This document shows positions 25,302 through 33,440 of a stretch of DNA of 48,611 nucleotides, in pieces. The position numbers and the translations under genes are program-made. The stretch comes from Rothia nasimurium (GTDB taxonomy: Bacteria; Actinomycetota; Actinomycetes; Actinomycetales; Micrococcaceae). Within the stretch, counting starts at the first letter, position 1. Every line of letters begins with the position of its first letter. Under the pieces are notes generated by a model. That model saw nothing but the letters and a program-made list of their open reading frames with translations. It did no database searches and was not told the origin of the DNA. Location of the stretch: positions 1-48,611 of the forward strand of contig NZ_CAKMTJ010000012.1 of NCBI RefSeq assembly GCF_928392795.1, read 5' to 3'.

Positions 25302-27089
25302 ATGACCTTCTATCCCAGATTCCTTGAGCCCAAGATACTTGACCTGCTTGCTGTTGCGCCTGTCGTGATTATCGAAGGCGCTCGTGCAGTGGGGAAGACA
25401 AGCTTAGTGAACAAGCTGGCTCATGAGGGGCATCTGAAGGCAGTTTATTCGATGGCTGATGCCGGTCTGCGAGCAGTGGTTGAGGCTGATACAGTGGGTT
25501 GGCTCCGTGGTTTAGAGTGGCCCTGCGCAATCGACGAAGCTCAGCTGGTTCCTGAGCTGCCGGTTGCTGTGAAACAGGTTCTAGATGAGAACCAGGACTC
25601 AATTCGTCTAGTTCTTACCGGTTCTTCAAGCATCGGGCAAAGCGGCTTTGGCGGCACTGACCCTCTGGCACGCAGGGCTTTACGAGTATCATTAGAGCCT
25701 TTAAGCGAGGCAGAAATCAACTCTCCCCATCAGCAGCCGTGGTCTGTGATAGATGCTCTATTTGATGCAAATCCGGTTACAGGGGAACAAACACAACCTC
25801 TGGATATTGAATCTGACGCGATTGTTTTAGGGGGTATGCCCCAGTATCGTCGGTTTGCTGGCAATTCAGTGACCTCAACGTTAGGCCTGGCTATTGACGA
25901 GGGGATAAGAAGCATCCTAACTCAGCGGGTAAAGCCAGGTGAGTCGTTTGATCAGGTACGTGCACACGAGATTTTGGCTTATGTTTTAAGGCACCCTGCT
26001 TCAGAGCTAAATATCTCTGAAATGGGCAGAGAACTCTCAATGGACCGCCGCACAGTTGATTCTTATCTCGACGCTCTCGAAAAACGATTCTTAATCTATG
26101 AGGTTCCTAACCTACATCGGGCTTCAAAGAGGTCTTTGCGGTCTTCAGCAAAGTTTTTCCCCGCAGATGTGGCTTTATCCGCTCGGTCTTTGGTAAGCAC
26201 GAGTGATGCACAGTTAGTTGATGCAGATGTACGAGGGCGTCTGATTGAGACGCTGGTGATGCAGCAGATACGTGCCCATGCTGGATGGGCTGAGCGTAGT
26301 GTGGATATATTCCATTGGCGACAGCGGATTAAGAATAAGGACGTTGAGGTCGATGTAGTCTTGCGTGATTCTGCGGGTTCTCTCATCGCACTGGAAGTGA
26401 AAGCTTCTGCGCGTGTAAAGCCTGAATTCTTGAAGGGGTTGAAGAGCTTTCAAGAATTGTATGGTGACAGGGTTACACGGGGCTTCGTCGTTTGTAATGT
26501 GGCTCGGCCTGTGCCTTTAGGTGAGAAAATTTGGGCTCTTCCCTTGGCCGCCTTGTGGGACGCTAGTTTGTGGCAGGGGTTGATGAACAGAGCGCGCGCA
26601 ACTGCGATAGAGCCACGGGCAGAGCTTGAGCCCTCTAAGAAAACTGGCGATGTTGATGTGCGTGTCGTTGCTAGTTTCGCTGCGGCTGATGAGGGCTCTG
26701 CGTTAGCAGGGAATATTCGTGGCTTTGCTGAAGATGTTGCTGATGCCGTTGAGGGTCTGTCTGGTTTGAGCGTTGAGCTCATCTTTGATGATGACTCGAC
26801 AGGTCTCGCCGATACCTTTGGGGCGGACGCTGACGAGCAGGTACCCCTTGTTGGCTTGGCTTTGGTGACACCTCGCTGGGTCAAGCAAATAGGTGACTTG
26901 TCTGTGTTAGACGGCAAGAATATTGTGCCGGTTCTGTGGATTGCTAACTCTAAGATTCCAGAGGAACAGAGTAGGGCTGTTCTTGATTTAACGGATGTGC
27001 GTCGTGCAGATCGTGATTCCGCACAGTACCGCCTGGGTGTGGAGCAGGTGGCGGAGAGCTTGCTCTCTAAGATGTCCCACAATATCTAG
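25302..27089 (+). CDS. AAA_14/DUF4143-type ATPase with nuclease-like domain and C-terminal extension
   Basis: A 595-residue protein. Residues ~20-200 are the AAA_14 ATPase: IIEGARAVGKTSLVNKL (Walker A), WPCAIDEAQLVPELP (Walker B), then LVLTGSSSIGQ (sensor). Residues ~225-400 fit DUF4143: a winged helix (EMGRELSMDRRTVDSYLDALEK, read in parts), then a PD-(D/E)XK-like core with VEVDVVLRD and LIALEVKAS. Ordinary members end near residue 410-430. Here ~150 more residues follow (from ~448: DVDVRVVASFAAAD, LSVELIFDDDS, VGLALVTPRWVK, IVPVLWI), an alternating beta/alpha pattern reminiscent of a TIR-like fold, but without an obvious catalytic Glu. Function unknown; a defence role is suggested by neighbours only. 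Confidence 0.75.
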   Translation: MTFYPRFLEPKILDLLAVAPVVIIEGARAVGKTSLVNKLAHEGHLKAVYSMADAGLRAVVEADTVGWLRGLEWPCAIDEAQLVPELPVAVKQVLDENQDSIRLVLTGSSSIGQSGFGGTDPLARRALRVSLEPLSEAEINSPHQQPWSVIDALFDANPVTGEQTQPLDIESDAIVLGGMPQYRRFAGNSVTSTLGLAIDEGIRSILTQRVKPGESFDQVRAHEILAYVLRHPASELNISEMGRELSMDRRTVDSYLDALEKRFLIYEVPNLHRASKRSLRSSAKFFPADVALSARSLVSTSDAQLVDADVRGRLIETLVMQQIRAHAGWAERSVDIFHWRQRIKNKDVEVDVVLRDSAGSLIALEVKASARVKPEFLKGLKSFQELYGDRVTRGFVVCNVARPVPLGEKIWALPLAALWDASLWQGLMNRARATAIEPRAELEPSKKTGDVDVRVVASFAAADEGSALAGNIRGFAEDVADAVEGLSGLSVELIFDDDSTGLADTFGADADEQVPLVGLALVTPRWVKQIGDLSVLDGKNIVPVLWIANSKIPEEQSRAVLDLTDVRRADRDSAQYRLGVEQVAESLLSKMSHNI

Positions 27090-27141
27090 TGGCTCATCTC
27101 CTCCACCTTCTCGCCCCGCAGCAGCTCGTAGAGGCCCATGC
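27086..27141 (-). pseudogene. fragment of hsdR 3' end
   Basis: The complement of 27086-27141 encodes GLYELLRGEKVEEMSH and a stop, nearly identical to the C-terminus encoded at 29194-29250. Homology ends abruptly after GGCCCATG. Its stop codon overlaps the ATPase stop, so an hsdR gene once ended convergently against the ATPase gene here. Confidence 0.85.
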
Positions 27142-27638
27142 GGAATATTAGTTATTCCAGATTTCTAATTCTTGCCAGTTGCCAGGAAAACCCATGTTAC
27201 GTTCGGCAGTAATAAGCGGTTCAGATAATTCTTGCAGATATATTTGGGGTAGCTTTTTAACCTGTGTTTTGAACGTGTTGTGCCAATTAGTTCCAGATTC
27301 ATGGCATCTAAGCATATGGGCGAGTAAGACACACGGCATGTATATTTTGTCGGCAGGGAGTTCCTTATCTATATGCTTTAAATATTTTTTGAAGTAAGAG
27401 TTTGAATGAACAGACACATTCCTTTTCATGCTCTTATTGAAAACTCTAGCACCATGAGCGCAGTCGTTTCTTAAGTCCATGATTGCAAGTAGCCAGGAGC
27501 CAAACTTGGTGCCTTGTCGAACCCCGAACTTTCTTGCCACATCATTTTGGTCTTCTACCTTCATTAAAAGATAAAAGTGAATTAGGGTTCCAAAGGACAC
27601 AATTTCTAGTGCTGCCCATACAGGAATTTCTGTCTTGT

Positions 27639-28541
27639 GAGGCTTATTCAAAAGTCCCACCCGCAGCCAAAAACACCAACCCCCGCACCACCGAAAACAC
27701 CCGCCCATACAACCCCAACGGCCGCCTAAACCCCGTATGAAGAATCCGCCAAGTCTTGATATGAGCGATAACCCGCTCCACCACCGACCGCAGCCGATTC
27801 AGCACCCGATTATTCCGCCTCTGCTCCCGACTCAGCCGCTGACCCGGCTTGCGCCTGGCCGGGGTAGCCAACCCCAACCCGATATAGCCCTTATCAGCCA
27901 CAGTGCTCTCATCAAGATATCTTTCCAAGCCATGATGTTTGAAGGCGTAAGCATCATGCCTGGCCCCGGGCACCGGGTCTGTGATAGCCAGCAACTTTCC
28001 ATCCAAGGTGCAAATGACTTGGTGGTTGAATCCGGCTCGTTTGTGCTTTCCAGAGAAATTTGTTTTACCAAGTGAACGCCAATTCCACGTGGGTATCAGA
28101 GTCCCGTCAACTACTAAGGACCCGGGTGCTTTGAGGCTTTCTTTCAAAGGCTGAGTCAGCGGAGTGAGAATCTTCTCCAGGGCCTTTTCGATGGTGTTGA
28201 TAGCTCGTGAGACTGTCGATTGAGAGACAGCAAAAAGTTCTGCGAGGAGTTCTTCGGTGAGGTTATGGCGGTGGTAGAGCAGGGTGATTTTGAGGGCTTG
28301 GTTGAGGGTTAGCGCTGGTGGTCTTCCGCCTGGTTTTGACCAGGTGAGGTGATGGGTGAGGGCTGTGATGAGTGTGGCGAATTGCGTGGCTGTGAGGCCG
28401 GTTGTACGCTGGTGTAGCAACGGTCTTGTCCGGTATGGCTTGAGGTTATTTGTAGAGATTTAACGCTCATATTTTTGCCGCGGGTGGGGCCGTTGTCTAG
28501 TTGGTGGGTGTGGGGTGCGTGTCTACTTTTGAATAAGCCTC
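27639..28541 (-). mobile_element. IS5-family insertion sequence, 903 bp
   Basis: The ends are 17-bp terminal inverted repeats, GAGGCTTATTCAAAAGT, at 27639-27655 and (complement) 28525-28541. A 3-bp TGT direct repeat flanks them at 27636-27638 and 28542-28544. One transposase gene fills most of the element and its stop codon lies in the left repeat. The element looks intact and recent, as the interrupted gene can be rejoined in frame. Confidence 0.93.
27644..28420 (-). CDS. IS5-family DDE transposase
   Basis: A 258-residue protein: N-terminal helix-turn-helix (ELLAELFAVSQSTVSRAINTI), then DDE_Tnp_4-type catalytic core with VVDGTLIPTWN (first Asp), STVADKGYIGLG (second Asp) and RSVVERVIAHIKTWRI (Glu). 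A TTG start at 28420 is the best fit to the family N-terminus (MLHQRTTGLTATQF); no ATG is in frame. The stop TAA is part of the terminal repeat. Confidence 0.88.
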   Translation of the reverse strand: MLHQRTTGLTATQFATLITALTHHLTWSKPGGRPPALTLNQALKITLLYHRHNLTEELLAELFAVSQSTVSRAINTIEKALEKILTPLTQPLKESLKAPGSLVVDGTLIPTWNWRSLGKTNFSGKHKRAGFNHQVICTLDGKLLAITDPVPGARHDAYAFKHHGLERYLDESTVADKGYIGLGLATPARRKPGQRLSREQRRNNRVLNRLRSVVERVIAHIKTWRILHTGFRRPLGLYGRVFSVVRGLVFLAAGGTFE

Positions 28542-29069
28542 TGTAGACAAGAGTATGGTGCGCTATGAAATCGTCATTATTTTTGGATTTTTTAGCGCTC
28601 TCGTACTGAGCTTTCCAAGCCTCAAACTTGGTTGTTTTATCTCGAGAAGAAGTAAGTTCACAGCATTTAATGGAATCTAAGCATGAAATCTCAAGATGCC
28701 CTTTGGGATTTTTCTGTGCGATCACATGCGCGATAGCAGTTCTTAGTCTTACCTCTAAGTCAAAGATGCCAGTCAAGATGACGGCCCGGAGCTTGGTATC
28801 AAAATCAGCAAGCGCGATAGAGTCTTCGAATCTTGAGCCAGCTTCAAACTCATCATGGCGGAACTCTCTGCGTCTAATGAGCTCATCTGTGAGGGGCTCT
28901 CGAAGTTTTCTAAAGGGATACCTGTAGCCACTCGTGCGGTGATAGCCGAGCCTTCTGAGCTCTGCTTCTGCTTTAGTCTTATCGTTGATTTGCATTCCCA
29001 GTTGCTCAAGTCTGTCGATGAGATCTGGGTGGTCTAGGAAGCCTTTTTCAGCCATAAGTACCTACTTAA

Positions 29070-29135
29070 AATGAAAACCGCCACATGATACATGCAGAAC
29101 TTTGGGGTTCCATGTAACAGAGGTGGGCGGTGTCT
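29070..29135 (-). ncRNA. structured RNA candidate upstream of the Abi_2 gene
   Basis: On the minus strand ACCGCC-C-AC pairs with GTGGCGGT (outer stem), enclosing a hairpin ACATG-GAAC-CCCAAA-GTTC-TG-CATGT with a two-base bulge. TTTTCATTTT follows the outer stem. The fold ends ~15-20 nt before the Abi_2 ATG. Structured RNAs (the abiF motif) are known upstream of AbiF/AbiD genes and may be antitoxins or leaders. I cannot confirm it matches that model. Confidence 0.5.
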
Positions 29136-29193
29136 GATATCTCAACCATATCACATGAAATGTTCCATTGTCTCTCAAGAGTAACTTACAGAT

Positions 29194-30305
29194 TTAGTGG
29201 CTCAGCTCCTCCACCTTCTCGCCCCGCAGCAGTTCGTACAGGCCCATGTCGAGCATGAATTCCACGAACTGCTCCGCTGGCAGCTTGCGCACGTGGTCAA
29301 TCAGGTCAGCTGTATCTGAGCTGTAGTCCCAGAGCTTATTCGCCAGGCCAACGCGCACATTCTTCGAATGGTAGAAGTCCACCTTGGTGTTGGCCATGGC
29401 GCTTTGTTTGAGCCCGGCGTCCTTGGCCGCCTCAGCCACGAAGGTAGTAGCAAAGCCCACCTGGTGCTCGTCACTCAGGTCAAGGCCGTGGAAGTACTTA
29501 TTAATCTTCTCAATCAGTTCAGAACGGGCCTTGCGCTCGCGCTCCTGAATGCTGGCTAGGCCGGCCTCCGTCATGCCCTGTAGACCAGCCGCCTGGGAGG
29601 ACGCGAGCTTCAAGTCTTCCTCGTCGCGCAGCTTTTCGAGGCGGTAGTGGGTGAGCACGATATCGTCCACGTTCACTACCTCGGGCGACACCTCGTCGAG
29701 GGTGAAGCGGCGCAGCTTGCGCGCGAGCAGGTCAGCGAAGGCAGAGAGTTTCTCGTAGTAGGGGTCGCCGAAGTTGAAGATTTGCGAGAAGAAGGCGTAG
29801 GACTTCACGTACTGGGCGAGGGTTGAGCGGAACTCCAGCAGGGTCTCAAGGGCAGCCCTATCAGCAGAACCATCAAGCCCCTCTTGGGCCGCCTTCCAGC
29901 GGGTGACAAAGCGCTGCACGGGTATAGAAATCAGGGAGTCAAAGGTAGCCTGCCGAGCACCGGGGCTAACCCATTTTTCCCAGAACTGTTCCACATCTGC
30001 CCGGTTGTAGATACCTGCCGCCTCAAGCTTATCGACCTGCTTGGCCACCAGGTCGAGGTCTGATTCGGTCTCGATGCGGGCGTCCTCGTAGTACTCGGCG
30101 AAGGCGGCGCGAATCTGCTCGGGGTCGTTGACGAAGTCCAGAATGTAGGTGTTCTCTTTGCCGTCAGCCCGGCGGTAATCCCCGAGAGTTTCTTATCCAC
30201 ATACATGGCCACCAGGAGGGGCTGGTCGAAGCCGGTCTGGTACTTGTTGGTTACGATTAGAATGTGCTGGCCGTCCTGGCTGAAGACCTCAGCTAGGTTT
30301 CTACC
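29194..30305 (-). pseudogene. HsdR remnant (type I restriction subunit, C-terminal third)
   Basis: The 284-residue open frame (30048-29194) and its in-frame upstream extension carry NTYILDFVNDPEQIRAAF, KYFHGLDLSDEHQVGFAT and the RGEKVEELSH end, typical of EcoR124-like HsdR C-terminal regions. Further 5', in another frame, ILIVTNKYQTGFDQPLL and MYVDKKLSG represent helicase motif V. Motif VI (QTLGRLNR-type) is missing at the frame change (~30178), where a 9-bp ATTACCGCC could mark a deletion between short repeats. Homology stops near 30305; the N-terminal nuclease and most of the motor are gone. Not functional. Confidence 0.88.
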
Positions 30306-30456
30306 GACAAAGTTAGGTCGGCATTAAGCATCCATCTAATTTAATATAGCCCTCTAGCTTATTATCAAAGAACCGTAGCTTTATTAATGTCTTAAATAGG
30401 TAGGTTAGGCAGTAATCGTTAAATAAATCCCCAACTGTTTAATTGAGAAAAATTAT

Positions 30457-32319
30457 TTAAGGCTTATTTAAAACTGGTGATGAAATAATTTTAACATTAT
30501 TACTATTTTTTGTAACGCTAGTGTCTCTAATAACAACAGTACCTGAATTCCAATCTTTCCCTTTCCTTGTATGCTGATCAACATATGAGTATAGCTTTAA
30601 AATTTCTTCAAATTTTGCTGTGGGGTTATCCAGTAGCTTCAGGACTCTGTAATTATTGGGTGACAGCAAGGACTTCTCAAGTATTGATATCTGATGCCCA
30701 TTTGATTCTTCAAGAAATTCATTCGAGGAGAAGTATTCGCTAGCAATTGAGTCATAAATTGAATCGCTACCCCATATGCTCCTTTTTATATCAGTAGAAC
30801 CTGGGTGATAAATTACTAGGGATTCATCTTGAATTTTGTATTTGGTGAAGATTCTACAAGACGAAGTTTTTGAGTTATTTAAATTAATTTCAATAGGGGC
30901 TGGGAATTCTCCATGTTTATTATATAATTTAAGATCACAATTGATAATCAAGCAGTTTTCGAAGATCACTGATTCCGGATGAATCATCAGAAAGCAGTCG
31001 ATTAATACCAAGTTGCTTATTCTTATAGGGGTATTTCTATTTCTATTTCCTAACTCGCCAATTCTGCTGGCATCTAAGTTGAAGGTAATTCCGTAGAATG
31101 TTCTAAAATTGCGGGTATTCCGAAGCAGGATGTCTATACCCATATGGCAACTTAAATTATGGGAGACTGCAAATGTTTTAAAATCCATACTCGCGCAGCT
31201 GAGTAGGTATTGAATGCTTCGGGAAGCCATCTTTTTATTGAAGGCTATCGAATCTATTTCAATTTTTGAATTGCTGCTAGAAAAATTTTTAATATTGCAG
31301 TCATAGATAGAAACGTTCTTAATAGTGACATCACTGAGATGGATAAAGTCAAAATTTGCGTTCGTGAAATAAATTCTTTCAGATAAGGTTATATCAGATA
31401 AGGAAATGTCGGAAATATCTATATTGTTTACTTTAAAAAATTTATCATTTGACAATGCTGAGAGTTTTCTGTAGGCCTGTAAAATTTTATCGCTATCCTT
31501 TTTTTCTGCCTTATCTAAAATATTATTGAGGATGTAGCTTCTTTTGATGAATGACTTAGATTCCCAATGCTGTCTGCTATCAAAACCCGAATCGCTTGAT
31601 GCAACAAACTCCCAGTCGTTGTAAAGATTTAGTAAACTATTTATCTGGTGCGCGTTAAGAGAATTCCCCGTAATAAAAGAGTCAAGTTTTGAATCAAGGT
31701 ATTTCTCATAGTCGAATGAAAATCGTCTATTTTCCTTTGATTTTTCAAAATCTAATTTTTCTCTTTCGTTATTGGAATCAATTTGTTGACGTGTGTAGTC
31801 GAATTTTCTTTGAGTTTTACTGTTAATGTAAACAATAAAAGCTGCGCTAACGGTTCCAAGTATAGTAATTAGTGCGGCTAAAGAAGTCCCGATTGGGGAG
31901 AGTGAATTAATCCATGTTTGATTCGGATTGATTTTATTTAACCATGATATTCCTAGTATTGAGTAAATTAGAATAATGCAAAGTGAAAGAATAATCGGAA
32001 TGGTAAATTTTAGCACTGATAAAATATCTCGTATTGCGCTGGAGTCTGGCTTGGTCCCCTCGTCTTTGCCTATCGGTGATTTTTCCTCGATTCTATTAAG
32101 TAGTTTGTAGGAAATGTTTGAAGATAGGTAAACTAGTAGGAATAAGCTGATAAATTCACGTATTACACTGGTTCCTGTTCGCCCTGTTGAAGGAGCGTGG
32201 CAGATTATTGCTATTTTGCAATAATTAGTAGCATCGGTTAAACCTGCATATATTAGTATCAAACAAATAGGTATCGCTCCAAAATTAATTTTACTGCTAT
32301 CCCAAATTTTTTTGATCAT
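30457..32319 (-). CDS. A+T-rich four-helix membrane protein with degenerate pentapeptide-like region
   Basis: About 620 residues. Hydrophobic helices at ~13-28, 55-70, 103-127 and 143-163 anchor the N-terminus. A charged coiled-coil-like stretch (~165-215; RQQIDSNNEREKLDFEKSKE) follows. Around 290-355 there are N/D-I/L-x-x-x repeats (IDISDISLSDITLSE, ANFDFIHLSDVTIKNVSIYD) typical of degenerate pentapeptide beta-helices. The gene is strikingly A/T and I/N/S rich, unlike its neighbours, so it was probably acquired from a low-G+C donor. ATG 32319 has GGAAGG ~11 nt upstream; GTG 32331 is an alternative. Function unknown; it sits where the middle of a type I restriction locus should be. Confidence 0.75.
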   Translation of the reverse strand: MIKKIWDSSKINFGAIPICLILIYAGLTDATNYCKIAIICHAPSTGRTGTSVIREFISLFLLVYLSSNISYKLLNRIEEKSPIGKDEGTKPDSSAIRDILSVLKFTIPIILSLCIILIYSILGISWLNKINPNQTWINSLSPIGTSLAALITILGTVSAAFIVYINSKTQRKFDYTRQQIDSNNEREKLDFEKSKENRRFSFDYEKYLDSKLDSFITGNSLNAHQINSLLNLYNDWEFVASSDSGFDSRQHWESKSFIKRSYILNNILDKAEKKDSDKILQAYRKLSALSNDKFFKVNNIDISDISLSDITLSERIYFTNANFDFIHLSDVTIKNVSIYDCNIKNFSSSNSKIEIDSIAFNKKMASRSIQYLLSCASMDFKTFAVSHNLSCHMGIDILLRNTRNFRTFYGITFNLDASRIGELGNRNRNTPIRISNLVLIDCFLMIHPESVIFENCLIINCDLKLYNKHGEFPAPIEINLNNSKTSSCRIFTKYKIQDESLVIYHPGSTDIKRSIWGSDSIYDSIASEYFSSNEFLEESNGHQISILEKSLLSPNNYRVLKLLDNPTAKFEEILKLYSYVDQHTRKGKDWNSGTVVIRDTSVTKNSNNVKIISSPVLNKP

Positions 32320-32618
32320 CCAATCACGCACCTTCCGATTTTTCTTCTGATTTGAATATTTATTGGTTATGTAGGTTGCTTTAAATATTTTTTTCGATAA
32401 TCTGTAATATTATTGCTTTCAAGTTTTGGTCTGCTCAGAAAAATTTCACCTTAATCTGTTGCATGAAGACTTATTGTTGCAGCTTCGCTGATGAAGATTT
32501 TTGAACCTTTTTAATCTTGTTCATATTTTGAAAAATTTTCTTTAAGGAAAATCGCTGATTTGATGGAATTAAAATTGGGTTATTCATTGTTAATTTCAAT
32601 TTCTAGTATATAAAGTTT
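32320..32618. other. A+T-rich gene-free segment
   Basis: This stretch shares the low G+C of the preceding gene. No open frame, tRNA or clear repeat is visible. It probably holds the promoter of the membrane-protein gene and the right junction of the insert with hsdM. Confidence 0.5.
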
Positions 32619-33218
32619 TTATGGTTGACAACTGCTCGTCCGTTGAAAAGTGAGTAATTTTCTGTAGGTGTTCTGACGTGGTGTATAGAAATGCATGTTG
32701 GCAGTCTTATTCGAGGTTGTATCAGGTTTGCGAATCAGCTCCTCAAAGATATTGCCCATCTGCTCATTGCTCACCTTGTTTGGGTGCAGGTTCACCCGCG
32801 AGAAATGCTGAATCACCTGATAGAGCAGGTTCTGGGCGGCTAGGTCTGCGATGGTGTCTTCGAATTTATACTTCTCAAAAATATCGCGCACGTTCTCACT
32901 GAACTGGTTAATGTAAGAACGCAGGTTCTGCTCAAGAGTATCGGGGTCATTAGCCACGGTCTTGAGGTTGTGCTGGGAGAGGTTATAGAAACTGTAATCA
33001 TGCCCCGCCCGGGCAGACAGCATAGCCGGAGGAATCGTATCGAGCACATAGCCCTCTGTTGCCTCTAGAACAGCCTGCTTGGTCGGCTCAAGCACCGCAT
33101 CAAGACGTGCCAAGACCGTGAAAGGCAAAATAATCTGACCGTACTGATGCTGCTTATAGGTACCGCGCAACACATCAGCCACATTCCAAATGAACTGAGA
33201 ATAGTTCAAAGAAGACAC
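32619..33218 (-). pseudogene. HsdM remnant (type I methyltransferase, N-terminal domain)
   Basis: The first ~165 residues match the HsdM N-terminal helical domain: FIWNVADVLRGTYKQHQYGQ, ILPFTVLARLDAVLEPTK, LLYQVIQHFSRVNLHPNKVS, MGNIFEELIRK. A degraded SNKTANMHFYTPRQ resembles the SNETAGEHFTPRE start of the catalytic domain, after which homology stops. The SAM-binding and NPPF motifs are absent, and no hsdS follows. GTG start with GAGGGG upstream. The protein might still be made but cannot methylate. Confidence 0.85.
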
Positions 33219-33440
33219 ACAAGCCCCTCAAGATTGGCAAACTAACGGCTCAGCATAAAAGCCCTAGCCACCAGGCAGAGCTTTTACCCTGATGAAAACT
33301 AATCATACTCAAGGGGCAGGCTGGGAAGACGAAGTGCAGCACTTGTGTCTCACCTTCTCACCAGGGCTGGGCGGTGAGCTAGCCAGCTGCCGGGTAGGGT
33401 AGAAGTAAACCCCATAGAGGCGCAGGCGAAAGGACCCCAC

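Larger units (their letters stand above)
27148..29055 (-). pseudogene. Abi_2 (AbiD/AbiF-like) abortive infection gene, interrupted by an IS
   Basis: The 5' part (29055 to 28542) encodes GMQINDKTKAEAELRRLGYH, FEDSIALADFDTKLRAVIL and FDLEVRLRTAIAHVIAQ, the N-half of Abi_2. The 3' part (27638 to 27148) encodes PVWAALEIVSFGTLIHFYLL and a DLRNDCAHGARVFN segment, the C-half. Removing the IS (27639-28541) and one TGT repeat restores one frame, HHTLVYKTEIPVWAAL, giving about 333 residues, the usual size. Family members protect against phage by growth arrest, probably as RNA-linked HEPN-type proteins (DLRN..H). The insertion should inactivate it. A structured RNA candidate lies just upstream. Confidence 0.88.

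Noticed and set aside
28309..28541. The tail of the Abi_2 5' open frame as a real protein end
   Set aside because: Those codons lie inside the IS and its terminal repeat; the true continuation is at 27638.
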